Shown here: positions 1-5,684 of the stretch, in pieces
How positions within the stretch are numbered: position 1 is the stretch's first letter
Layout: every line of letters begins with the position of its first letter
Origin: an uncultured Kineosporia sp.
GTDB lineage: Bacteria; Actinomycetota; Actinomycetes; Actinomycetales; Kineosporiaceae
Length of the DNA stretch: 7,151 bases
Reading direction: 5' to 3'
Assembly: GCA_937859855.1 (NCBI GenBank)
Contig: CALMAR010000186.1
Span: 1 to 7,151, forward strand
The notes under the pieces: generated by a model
What the model saw: only the letters and a program-made list of their open reading frames with translations
Databases searched by the model: none
What the model was told of the DNA's origin: nothing
Program-made: the position numbers and the translations under genes

Positions 1-60
1 GGTCGCGGGGTGGGGGCCCACCCCCGGGGGGGGCCCGGGGGCCCCCCTGGGGGGGCCCCG
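1..60. other. Low-complexity G/C run at the window edge, probable assembly artefact
   Basis: This stretch is almost entirely alternating runs of G and C, several bases each, and folds on itself many times. It lies inside the reading frame of the dehydrogenase and turns its translation into a glycine/proline/arginine tract from residue 259 on, just after a normal family segment ending Thr-Thr-Gln-Gln-Gly-Ala. Related dehydrogenases continue there with an ordinary alanine- and valine-rich helix. I infer a low-quality contig end rather than genuine biology. A true G/C-rich insertion cannot be excluded from one sequence. Confidence 0.7.
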
Positions 61-832
61 CGCCCTGCTGGGTGGTCTTGTACGTGAAAACCCCCGCCTC
101 TTCCGCGGCGTCGAGGGATTGACGTTGCTTGAGGGAGAAGTTGCGCTGCAGTCCGGTGCGCACGCCGCCCGGGTTGACCGCATTCGCGACGATGCCTTCG
201 CCCGACCAGCGGCGCGTGGCCTCGACGGCGAAGAGCACGTTGGCGGTCTTCGACTGTGCGTATGCAAGCTGCGGGTCGTAGTCGCGCGCATGGAACTGGA
301 TGTCCTCGAACACGACCGGCGACCGCATGTGAGCCCCGGAGCTCAACGCCACGACCCGCGCCTCACCGCGGTCGGCGGCTCCCTCCGCCAGGGCTCGGCT
401 CAGACCGGTGGTCAGCGCGACGTGGCCCAGGTGGTTGGTGGCGAACTGCAGCTCCCACCCCTCCGTGGTCCGTTCCAGGCCGCTCGTCACGACGCCGGCG
501 TTGTCGATCAAGATGTGCAGCGGTCCCCGCCACTCCTCGACCAGCCGCTGCACGCTCGTCCGGGAGGCGAGGTCGAGCTCGAGGACCGCAGGCGTGCGCG
601 CACCAACCGTCCGGTCAATCTCCTGCGCGACCTGACGCCCCTTGGCCAGATCGCGCACCGCGAGGGTGACCTGCGCTCCGGCGACCACCAGCGCCCGAGC
701 GGTCTCCACCCCGAGGCCGGACGACGCCCCTGTGACCAGCGCACGCACACCGTCCAGCCGCACGCCGTCGACGACATCCAGGGCCGTGCTCTCCGCGGTG
801 AACCTGGTCGTGATCAAGGCTTCGTACGACAT
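1..832 (-). CDS. Short-chain dehydrogenase/reductase (SDR), 3' end missing
   Basis: An NAD(P)-dependent oxidoreductase of the classical SDR fold, in the subgroup annotated as retinol-dehydrogenase-like or WW-domain-oxidoreductase-like in actinobacteria; the substrate cannot be told. Seen in the translation: the nucleotide-binding glycine motif TGASSGLG at residues 34-41, the Asp-Leu pair at 87-88, DNAG (usually NNAG) at 110-113, the catalytic Asn at 133, Ser at 164/165, the YAQSK active site with Tyr191 and Lys195, and NPGGVRT at 220-226. The ATG at 832-830 is preceded by GGAGG (844-848) with an 11-base gap, slightly long. Family members usually run about 300-320 residues; about 258 credible residues remain before the frame enters the G/C run, and no stop is reached. 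It lies 249 bases downstream of the MFS gene on the same strand. The family call is firm, the function open. Confidence 0.93.
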   Translation of the reverse strand, partial: MSYEALITTRFTAESTALDVVDGVRLDGVRALVTGASSGLGVETARALVVAGAQVTLAVRDLAKGRQVAQEIDRTVGARTPAVLELDLASRTSVQRLVEEWRGPLHILIDNAGVVTSGLERTTEGWELQFATNHLGHVALTTGLSRALAEGAADRGEARVVALSSGAHMRSPVVFEDIQFHARDYDPQLAYAQSKTANVLFAVEATRRWSGEGIVANAVNPGGVRTGLQRNFSLKQRQSLDAAEEAGVFTYKTTQQGAGPPQGGPRAPPGGGPPPRD

Positions 833-894
833 GGTGCCACTGTCCTCCGGTCAGGCGTCGCACGCCGCTCGACGCCAGGACTGCACCTGGATGA

Positions 895-922
895 TCACTA
901 CGGACGGTGCAGATCTCGACAA
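895..922 (-). promoter_or_regulatory. Candidate sigma-70/HrdB-type promoter for the SDR gene
   Basis: On the minus strand TTGTCG (922-917) and TAGTGA (900-895) are separated by 16 bases, close to the streptomycete vegetative consensus TTGACA-N16-18-TAGNNT. The -10 ends 62 bases before the SDR start. Just downstream, 875-890 holds a short inverted repeat, CCAGG-ACTGCA-CCTGG, placed where a repressor could act. Both are read by eye only; such matches arise by chance, so this is a suggestion. Confidence 0.35.
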
Positions 923-1081
923 CCGTCGCGCCCGTGCACGCGCGGCCCCGTGCGGGGCTCTCGGACGGCCACCGGACACCCGGACTCGGCGAGCCGCGGC
1001 CGCACCGTGCGCTTGTTCGAGTCATCAGGCATCACCGCGTCCTCGACGGGCACGTCACGTGATCAGGCGGGAATGGGTGGT

Positions 1082-2287
1082 CTACGTCTGCATGGTCCGA
1101 GGCATGAATACGGAGCGGGTGGCGAGGGTGAGCAGCAGTGCGGGCACGACGAGGTAGGCGATGCGCAAGCCGGTGAGCTCGGCTGTCTGGACGAGGAACA
1201 ACGGCGCCAGGCCGATGGCCATCCCTGAGGCGAGGGCGCCGCGGGCGGCTGCTCGGTCCGGCGATTGCGGCCAGGCGGCGACGACTCGGGCGAGTGTCAC
1301 CGGGTAGAGCAGGGCGACGCCCATTCCGGCCACGAGCAGGCCGGCGGCGGCTGCCGCCGTGTATGACGATGACCAGAAGGCGACGAAACCTGCTGTCGCC
1401 GTCCCGCAGGCCCACAGGACGACGGTGGAGGGCAGCCGTCCCGTGGTCAGTCTCGCCGATACGCAGCGGGTCAGGGCCATCCCGGCCAGGAACAGCGCTC
1501 CCAGCGAGGTGGCCGCCGCGTCGGTGCAGCCGTGCCATTCCCGGAAGGCGTCTGCGGCCCAGTAGACCAGGCAGAACTCGATGCTGATGGCCAGCAGCAG
1601 GTCACACCAACGGCCCAGCAGGCGCCCCGGTTCCATACCCGGGGCCGGCTGCCCCTCTGGTCGCGGCCGGTCGGGGTCGGCGTGGCGCTGGGATGCGTGC
1701 AGCGGCGTGCCGACCAGGAACATCAGCAGCAGGACGGCGGTCACCGGCAGCACCGGCAGCAGGTATCCGAGTTGCCAGCCGAGGCCCAGAGCGATCGTGG
1801 CAGCCACGGATGCCGGAGCCAGCACAGAGCTCACACTGCTGACGGCGTTGGCCTCACCGAGCGCGGCGACGGCCGCCGCCGACTGCCGCAGGGTCAGCGC
1901 GGCCGGCACCACCTGGACCATCAGCGCTGCTCCGACGCCAAGGACGAACGCGCCTGCCAGCGTCAACGGCCGGGTCGACGTGCACAGCAGCAGGACGCCG
2001 GCCAGCACACCGCCGAGAGCACCGCTCAGTACCGCTCGGTGCCCCAGCCGCTCCACCGCGCGCCCGCCGAGGAGACCCACGGCCACCAGGGCGAGCGCGA
2101 ACAGGCTCGGATAGAAGGCCACGTCGGAGCGAGGGACGCCTAGTTGCCGCTGCAGCGGGCCGAGTATCGATCCCCAGCCGTTCACCACGTAGCCGACCAC
2201 GCCCATCGCCGCGTACAGCACCAGAGTCGCCCGATCACGCGCCGGTCTGCTCGACACGCTGGGAGAGGCCTTGCTCAGGCGAAACAC
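1082..2287 (-). CDS. MFS transporter, 12 membrane helices
   Basis: A cytoplasmic-membrane secondary transporter of the major facilitator superfamily; the substrate is unknown. From the GTG at 2287 it has 401 residues, normal for the superfamily. Twelve hydrophobic segments can be picked out, starting near residue 20 (first helix beginning LVLYAAMGVVGYVVNG), with a longer hydrophilic loop (residues about 195-220, rich in Asp, Arg and Pro) between helices 6 and 7. A motif-A-like loop, GLLGGRAVERLGHR (about 71-84), lies between helices 2 and 3. The start is uncertain. The frame stays open to 2749, but that extension has no membrane character and overlaps plus-strand coding-like sequence. GTG codons at 2290, 2287 and 2257 are all possible, none with a clear ribosome site. 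The gene is followed by the SDR on the same strand, a pairing seen in many drug-export or catabolic loci, but nothing here fixes the role. Confidence 0.9.
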   Translation of the reverse strand: MFRLSKASPSVSSRPARDRATLVLYAAMGVVGYVVNGWGSILGPLQRQLGVPRSDVAFYPSLFALALVAVGLLGGRAVERLGHRAVLSGALGGVLAGVLLLCTSTRPLTLAGAFVLGVGAALMVQVVPAALTLRQSAAAVAALGEANAVSSVSSVLAPASVAATIALGLGWQLGYLLPVLPVTAVLLLMFLVGTPLHASQRHADPDRPRPEGQPAPGMEPGRLLGRWCDLLLAISIEFCLVYWAADAFREWHGCTDAAATSLGALFLAGMALTRCVSARLTTGRLPSTVVLWACGTATAGFVAFWSSSYTAAAAAGLLVAGMGVALLYPVTLARVVAAWPQSPDRAAARGALASGMAIGLAPLFLVQTAELTGLRIAYLVVPALLLTLATRSVFMPRTMQT

Positions 2288-2397
2288 CACCTCATCATCG
2301 GGCTTGAACCCGTCCGATCCCTCGTTGATCAGCTTATGAAGTGCCCCGAGATGTGGCCGCCGGGTGGGTTCGGCACGCTCTGCGCCTGGCCGCTCAG

Positions 2398-2446
2398 CGG
2401 AAATGACTTCTAGGAAGCCGCAGTGGTCCCCTCCGGAAATGACTTC
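2398..2446. repeat. 13-bp direct repeat in the MFS upstream region
   Basis: CGGAAATGACTTC occurs at 2398-2410 and again at 2434-2446, 36 bases apart, a distance divisible by three. In the plus frame both copies read Ser-Gly-Asn-Asp-Phe. The first is directly followed by TAG; the second continues into the interrupted reading frame. Seen from the minus strand the copies lie 111-160 bases ahead of the likely MFS start, so a regulator-binding role is possible. A partial duplication of coding sequence is equally possible. Confidence 0.6.
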
Positions 2447-2779
2447 GTCGACGTCGTGGCGCGGGCCCCGGGTCTTCTGCTGACCGTCGCAACGGGCGGC
2501 TACGCGTTCCGGCTGTAGTCGCGGGGCGAGGCCGTCGCCTGGTGTTGCGCTACGGACGACGGGACCCCGACCGGCGACGACGACCCGGCATCGTTCGTCC
2601 GGTGGGCGTGTCCGCGGTTGCGCCATCGAATCGAACACCGGCCACCGGCCTTGCACGACGACGGAATGGCCTCCGAATCGGAGACTGCCACTGGTCGTGG
2701 CGTGCTCCCTCCGCAGCAATACGCACCTGTTGATCGAGTCGCTGATCATGGCAACACCATGTACTTTCTCTCGAGGTGA
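2414..2779 (+). pseudogene. Interrupted plus-strand reading frame, unknown product
   Basis: One frame stays open from 2414 to the TGA at 2777-2779 except for a TAG at 2516-2518, and most of its third positions are G or C, as in real genes of this DNA. Upstream of the amber it reads a hydrophobic stretch with GLLLTVATGGYAFRL. Downstream it is rich in Asp, Pro and Arg, with a pair of adjacent cysteines and a Trp-Ala-Cys-Pro. Starts in the frame include GTG at 2423 and ATG at 2666; the latter gives an intact 37-residue product ending Tyr-Phe-Leu-Ser-Arg. The terminal TGA shares its last base with the ATG of the next gene, as in translationally coupled pairs. I do not recognise the family. It could be a gene killed by a point mutation, or a short real ORF (2666-2779) behind chance open sequence. 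The minus strand is open here too, which weakens the case. Confidence 0.35.
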
Positions 2780-2955
2780 TGCTCGTGATGTGGGTGCTTC
2801 TGGCTGTGATCGTTGTGGTCATCGGCGGGTTGCTGGTTTGGGGGAGTCGCCGGGCCTCGTCGGCCGAATCCGAGACCGCTTACCTGCCTGGTGGCGGGCC
2901 AAGGCCGATCATCGGCAATGCCGTATGGCGACGCGTGCGACGCGGGCAGCGGTAG
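2779..2955 (+). CDS. Small single-pass membrane protein (58 aa)
   Basis: The translation starts MLVMWVLLAVIVVVIGG, an almost pure membrane helix (residues about 3-21), followed by Gly-Ser-Arg-Arg and a polar tail with a Pro/Gly-rich middle and a strongly basic end (several Arg in the last ten residues). By the positive-inside rule the tail should be cytoplasmic. The first ATG overlaps the upstream TGA (TGATG). GAGGTG at 2773-2778 directly precedes it and is better spaced for the in-frame GTG at 2785 or ATG at 2788, so the product may be 56 or 55 residues. No family is recognised. The clean hydrophobic run, stop-start overlap and ribosome-site-like bases support a gene below usual length cut-offs. 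Confidence 0.55.
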   Translation: MLVMWVLLAVIVVVIGGLLVWGSRRASSAESETAYLPGGGPRPIIGNAVWRRVRRGQR

Positions 2956-3169
2956 CGCCTCTCGGCTCCATGCAGGCGGCCCCGCGAAGCAGTGGTTTCG
3001 CTGTCGCTGTGCCTTGTCGACAGGCGAATACCGGTTCTCCGGGCGGCAGTTTCACCGCGGTGACCGCCGAAGCAGGACCAAGGGCCAGACTGCCCGGCCC
3101 GTCACGCCGGCGCCAGGCGGCATGGCCAGTCACGACATGCCGAGTCGATTGCGGCAGAACCATGCAGGG
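2956..3169. other. Gap between convergent genes, no gene called
   Basis: Plus- and minus-strand genes converge here. Several frames are open, but none combines a plausible start, a coding-like third-position pattern and recognisable protein character. A perfect 12-base palindrome, TCACCGCGGTGA, sits at 3052-3063, flanked by GGCGG and CCGCC that could lengthen a stem. There is no T-run on either side, so I do not call an intrinsic terminator. Confidence 0.5.
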
Positions 3170-3709
3170 TTACCAGAGGGCTGGCCGCACTCGAGATATG
3201 GACGCGCAGGCCGAGCACAGGTGAGCCACGATGATCAAAGACGATCCGGTGACAATGGCACACCGCCGAGAATGTGTGTCGACGACTGTCGGGCATCGGT
3301 CACAGGGCGGTCCGGTGGTGGTGTAGTGATCGATGGCTGTTCTGGCGCACCTTGGACACTGCAGCAGGCCGGGCGCTTGCGGTAGGGCGACGACGGGCAG
3401 TTGAGAGCGGTTCTGGGTGACGTGAGGGCATTCCTTCGAGCGATATGTGAAGACCGACGCCCATACCAGACAACGGATCGACAGAACCCACAGATCGTCA
3501 GGCAAAGCTCGGCCAGACGCACCAGGAGCTATACGCTTTGCCCACGCCCTGACGTCCCGCTCGGGGACTCGGCCGTGCCTGTCGTAACTGTGATGGGCAC
3601 GCAGCATCTGGGGCGTGGTGCACCTCGTGCACAAGCGCCACCAGTGGGTGAGCGCCAGGCCGTGGCAACCTGGGCGCACACACCGCCGTTCGCTGTTGTG
3701 GCTGTCCAT
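3170..3709 (-). CDS. Cysteine-rich zinc-ribbon-like protein (179 aa), unknown role
   Basis: A soluble-looking protein with 13 cysteines, many in CxxC pairs. An N-terminal ribbon is suggested by Cys10-x4-Cys15 and Cys27-x2-Cys30, a second by Cys118-x2-Cys121 and Cys136-x2-Cys139, and a further pair by Cys165-x2-Cys168 with Cys150. Such paired knuckles normally bind zinc. The N-terminal pattern (Arg-Cys-Val-Arg-Pro-Gly-Cys followed by Trp-Arg-Leu-Cys) resembles small zinc-ribbon proteins common in actinobacterial phages and integrated elements; that likeness is from memory and unproven. The start at 3709 was chosen because conserved-looking sequence begins just after it. The 58-residue upstream extension to 3883 is basic low-complexity sequence that begins inside a tandem repeat. 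No ribosome site is evident, so the start may be wrong or the N-terminus frameshifted. It lies 186 bases downstream of the membrane-protein gene on the same strand. Confidence 0.5.
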   Translation of the reverse strand: MDSHNSERRCVRPGCHGLALTHWWRLCTRCTTPQMLRAHHSYDRHGRVPERDVRAWAKRIAPGASGRALPDDLWVLSIRCLVWASVFTYRSKECPHVTQNRSQLPVVALPQAPGLLQCPRCARTAIDHYTTTGPPCDRCPTVVDTHSRRCAIVTGSSLIIVAHLCSACASISRVRPALW

Positions 3710-3849
3710 GAGCCGGTCAGCATGCCATGCGGAGTCTCGCTGACGTCGAGGTCTGCGGCGGCGCGATGGTCGTCCTTGCACGTGGTCATCCGGGACTGGT
3801 GTGGGCGTGTTCTTGTCTCCGTGAAGAGTCCTCGTATGGTGGCGCGGCA

Positions 3850-3923
3850 CCTGGCGGCTCAGTTCGCGTCGATCCGGATACACGCGCCTGGCGGCTCAGT
3901 TCGCGTCGATCCGGATACGCGCG
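3850..3923. repeat. 37-bp tandem duplication across a stop codon
   Basis: Units 3850-3886 and 3887-3923 match at 36 of 37 positions (A at 3882 against G at 3919). On the minus strand the right-hand unit holds the last codons and the TGA of the 167-residue membrane protein; the left-hand unit repeats them after the stop. Since 37 is not a multiple of three and the copy lies after the stop, the protein is unaffected. Near-identity suggests a recent slippage event. Confidence 0.95.
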
Positions 3924-4399
3924 CCAGCCGCAACGGTCTTGCCGCCGGTGGTTGCGGCGTTGGTGTCGATGGAGACCATCAACGCGTGGTCAGTGCCTTG
4001 GTCATAACGGATGAGGCAGCTGCGCGCCCTGATGCCGTAGGGGGAAGTGTCGCAGTGCGAGGCAATGTGATGGCCCGTGGCCTGCCTGAGCGCCGCGATG
4101 AAGATGGGAGCCAGTTCGTCCGGTGATCGGGGGGACGTCCAGCATCCGATCAGGTCTTCCTGACTCGGGCACTCGCCACGAGACAAGGTGGTGAGTCCGG
4201 CAGGCACGGGAATCTGTGTAGCTATTTCGCGCATGTGCAGAGTGACCCGCTGACTGTGGATGTCGACGAGTGCTTTGACCATCGGGAGGCAGAGGGTGAT
4301 CGCCGTCATGATCAAGACTACGGCGATCAGTCCGCGCCGCATCAGGGTGCGCGGTTCTGTCAGACCGTGTGGCAGCGGTTGGGATGCCTGGACAGCCAT
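3896..4399 (-). CDS. Single-pass membrane protein with four-cysteine outer domain (167 aa)
   Basis: Residues 1-21 are a short cytoplasmic stretch ending Met-Arg-Arg. Residues about 23-45 form a hydrophobic helix (GLIAVVLIMTAITLCLPM). The remaining roughly 120 residues, probably outside the cell, hold four cysteines (77, 86, 116, 128) that could make two disulfides. The segment IPVPAGLTTL ahead of the first cysteine, the Gly-Cys-Trp at 85-87 and the overall plan recall uncharacterised secreted or anchored actinobacterial proteins, but I cannot name a family. The ATG at 4399 is preferred over the in-frame GTG at 4432 because it lies two bases after the TAG of the upstream ORF, a typical coupled arrangement, while the GTG sits beside a stable hairpin. 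The stop lies inside a 37-bp tandem duplication. The next gene on the strand is the cysteine-rich 179-residue protein. Confidence 0.72.
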   Translation of the reverse strand: MAVQASQPLPHGLTEPRTLMRRGLIAVVLIMTAITLCLPMVKALVDIHSQRVTLHMREIATQIPVPAGLTTLSRGECPSQEDLIGCWTSPRSPDELAPIFIAALRQATGHHIASHCDTSPYGIRARSCLIRYDQGTDHALMVSIDTNAATTGGKTVAAGARIRIDAN

Positions 4400-4401
4400 A
4401 A

Positions 4402-4548
4402 CTACTGTGATCGGACTTCGGGTGACTCGCACTCAGTCAGCTGTCTCTTTTTCCCCCGAGTGGGCCTGTCGGGGGAAGACAGCTGCCGCAGCACGACCAG
4501 CTTGAAGATCGTTCCGGCATACCCGGCGCTGACCTGTGTGTCACGCAC
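4402..4548 (-). CDS. Short ORF coupled to the downstream membrane protein (48 aa)
   Basis: From GTG 4548 the product has a mildly hydrophobic centre (residues about 10-20, AGTIFKLVVL) and a basic, charged second half. Its TAG (4404-4402) is followed after two bases by the ATG of the 167-residue gene, which argues that both are translated together. Most third positions are G or C. The frame is open upstream to 4599 without an ATG, and no ribosome site precedes the GTG, so it may begin elsewhere, be leaderless, or be a regulatory leader rather than a working protein. A long hairpin lies within its second half. No family is recognised. Confidence 0.4.
   Translation of the reverse strand: MRDTQVSAGYAGTIFKLVVLRQLSSPDRPTRGKKRQLTECESPEVRSQ
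4438..4485. promoter_or_regulatory. Long interrupted hairpin, function unknown
   Basis: CAGCTGTCT (4438-4446) pairs with AGACAGCTG (4477-4485), and TCCCCCGA (4452-4459) pairs with TCGGGGGA (4469-4476), leaving a 9-base loop and a one-sided 5-base bulge. Seventeen base pairs in all make this the strongest stem I found. It lacks a T-run after either arm, so it is not a classic intrinsic terminator. On the minus strand it lies inside the 48-residue ORF and 39 bases before the ATG of the membrane protein, where it could modulate translation. Confidence 0.7.
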
Positions 4549-4578
4549 GAGCAGCGACTGAGCGGCCGGCCGACCGAT

Positions 4579-4604
4579 GGTGACCGTCTTGACCCTGGTT
4601 CACC
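4579..4604. promoter_or_regulatory. Imperfect inverted repeat between divergent genes
   Basis: GGTGACC (4579-4585) and GGTTCACC (4597-4604) form an imperfect inverted repeat in the 111-base gap between the minus-strand ORF starting at 4548 and the plus-strand gene starting at 4660. The location would suit an operator controlling both directions. TTGACC at 4590-4595 could be a plus-strand -35, but no convincing -10 follows. Weak evidence. Confidence 0.25.
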
Positions 4605-4659
4605 GGTCCGTCGGGCACGCATCGGGCACGGGCCTCTCGCGCGGAGCGGACGTATCGTC

Positions 4660-4896
4660 ATGCTCATGAACACGGGTGGTCTGATAGCGATGGCGATCAT
4701 CGGTGTCTTCTACTTCGGTACTCAGGCGTTGCTCGTCTGGGTCGTTTTCCGTAACACGGACAGCAGTCAGTGGCGCAAGCTGAGTGCCCACATCTTCGGC
4801 GATGATCAAATCCGAGGTCTTGGACGAGAAGAGACGCGCGACGAGCTGGGCGAAGGCCCCGGCCCGGCCGCGGATCGTCAGAACAGGGCGAGCTGA
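4660..4896 (+). CDS. Small single-pass membrane protein (78 aa)
   Basis: The N-terminus (MLMNTGG) leads into one long helix at residues about 7-30 (LIAMAIIGVFYFGTQALLVW) ending at Arg31. A polar tail of about 47 residues follows, first basic (Trp-Arg-Lys, His) then acidic and Pro/Gly-rich. The arginine after the helix predicts the tail in the cytoplasm. ATGs at 4660 and 4666 are both possible; purine-rich GGAGCGGA at 4643-4650 lies 9-16 bases ahead. Third positions in the first half are less G/C-biased than in the tail. No family is recognised. It diverges from the minus-strand group and precedes the PPOX gene by 305 bases, too far for tight coupling. Confidence 0.68.
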   Translation: MLMNTGGLIAMAIIGVFYFGTQALLVWVVFRNTDSSQWRKLSAHIFGDDQIRGLGREETRDELGEGPGPAADRQNRAS

Positions 4897-5201
4897 AGAG
4901 CGAACGGATCTTCCGGGCACACCGGTCGCGGCGCAACTGGGACGGCGGGGGCGGCGGCCGGGGCGTTGTCGCAGCTCAGAGGCAACTGGGCAGCTGGAAC
5001 AGTAACCAACCCACTGCTGCAGCTTTCCTCCGAGTCCGGGCCCGGGCGAATGGCTTCCTTTCATCGGGTTGCTGGCGGTCCCGGCGGCGGTGGTTGTCAC
5101 CGCGCGTGCGGCGAGCCGGACGACCTGGCGCGCAGGGCACGTGCGCGGGCCTTCGTGTTTCCGCCGGGGGAGGGGGCCCGCGGCTGTGCCATGCTGCCGT
5201 G
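4897..5201. other. Gap before the PPOX gene, coding status unclear
   Basis: Two plus-strand frames look partly coding. One runs to a TGA at 5200-5202 that overlaps the PPOX ATG at 5202 (TGATG); its starts include ATG 4966 and ATG 5050, and it is rich in Gly, Arg and Ala. A second frame around 5040-5150 encodes a hydrophobic stretch (IGLLAVPAAVVVTARAA) followed by basic residues, like the end of a small membrane protein, but has no start codon after its last upstream stop (TAA at 5003-5005). A G-rich run lies at 5164-5178. I call no gene. Confidence 0.4.
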
Positions 5202-5684
5202 ATGGATGCTGTCGCCCTTAAATCAGAGCTGGATAAACCCTTGGCCGGTCAATTGCTGCGAGGGTCGCCTTTGGCGCGGCTGGCTTATGTAGCCCTCGAC
5301 GGCACGCCGCGTGTGGTGCCTGTGAGTTACCTCTGGAAGGACTGGCGGATCGTGGTCTTCACGATCCCGACGTCTGCCAAGGTCGATGCCCTGCGTCGGA
5401 ACCCGGCGGTGGCACTCACTATTGACTACGACGGTCAGCCTTCGCGTGCGCTGCTGATCCGCGGTCGAGCTGAGATCGAGGTCGTGGACGGTGTGCCCCA
5501 GGACTATGTCGATGCGAGTCTGAAGACGCAGTTCGCACGGGGCAGCGAAGATTTTGCCGGTCAGGTCGAGGCCATGTACGACTCGATGGCAAAGATCACG
5601 GTCGAACCGACCTGGGCCCGGTTGAACGACTTCGAGAACACGTTGCCGAAGGACGTCGAGCGTGCTGCAAGCGGAAAGGCATGA
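5202..5684 (+). CDS. Pyridoxamine 5'-phosphate oxidase-like (PPOX) flavin/F420 split-barrel protein
   Basis: A small cytoplasmic protein (160 residues) of the FMN-binding split-barrel superfamily. Actinobacterial members bind FMN, F420 or haem and carry out diverse reductions; the substrate cannot be read from sequence. The N-terminal half follows the family plan: a helix, then LARLAYVALDGTPRVVPVSY at 24-43 forming the first strands of the barrel, a strand ending FTIP at 53-56, Ser58-x-Lys60 in the usual cofactor-phosphate position, an Arg-Arg-Asn-Pro turn at 65-68, and VALTIDY at 70-76. The RGRAEIE segment further on matches the next strand, and residues about 145-160 form a charged tail. 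The ATG at 5202 fits the family's start; the frame extends upstream to 5094 without family-like sequence. No good ribosome site is seen, so leaderless or coupled translation from the overlapping TGA is possible. Length is usual for the family. Confidence 0.92.
   Translation: MDAVALKSELDKPLAGQLLRGSPLARLAYVALDGTPRVVPVSYLWKDWRIVVFTIPTSAKVDALRRNPAVALTIDYDGQPSRALLIRGRAEIEVVDGVPQDYVDASLKTQFARGSEDFAGQVEAMYDSMAKITVEPTWARLNDFENTLPKDVERAASGKA

Noticed and set aside
119..1228. Long plus-strand open frame of 369 codons
   Set aside because: It lies antisense to the dehydrogenase, whose catalytic motifs are all present on the minus strand, and it has no domain of its own. High-GC coding sequence routinely opens the opposite strand.
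1532..2143. Plus-strand open frame inside the MFS gene
   Set aside because: Glutamine-, arginine- and histidine-rich translation typical of the antisense of a hydrophobic membrane protein.
2414..2518. Assigning the Ser-Gly-Asn-Asp-Phe-Val stretch to a DUF397-type protein
   Set aside because: Only a few residues resemble that domain; its tryptophan-containing start and the Arg-Asp-Ser-Lys core are missing.
2288..2749. Upstream extension of the MFS frame to an ATG at 2749
   Set aside because: The added residues have no membrane or transporter character, make the protein far too long, and overlap plus-strand coding-like sequence.
2813..3385. Plus-strand frame of 190 codons and a competing frame at 2697-3224
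   Set aside because: Both overlap the supported 58-residue gene and run antisense to the cysteine-rich gene; neither has a ribosome site or recognisable sequence. A Cys/Arg patch near 3000 caught the eye but is isolated.
4438..4485. Reading the strong hairpin as an intrinsic terminator
   Set aside because: No T-run follows it on either strand; the only T/A-rich bases lie inside the stem as a bulge.
4600..5100. Minus-strand 166-codon frame
   Set aside because: It is antisense to the 78-residue membrane-protein gene and has no domain-like content.
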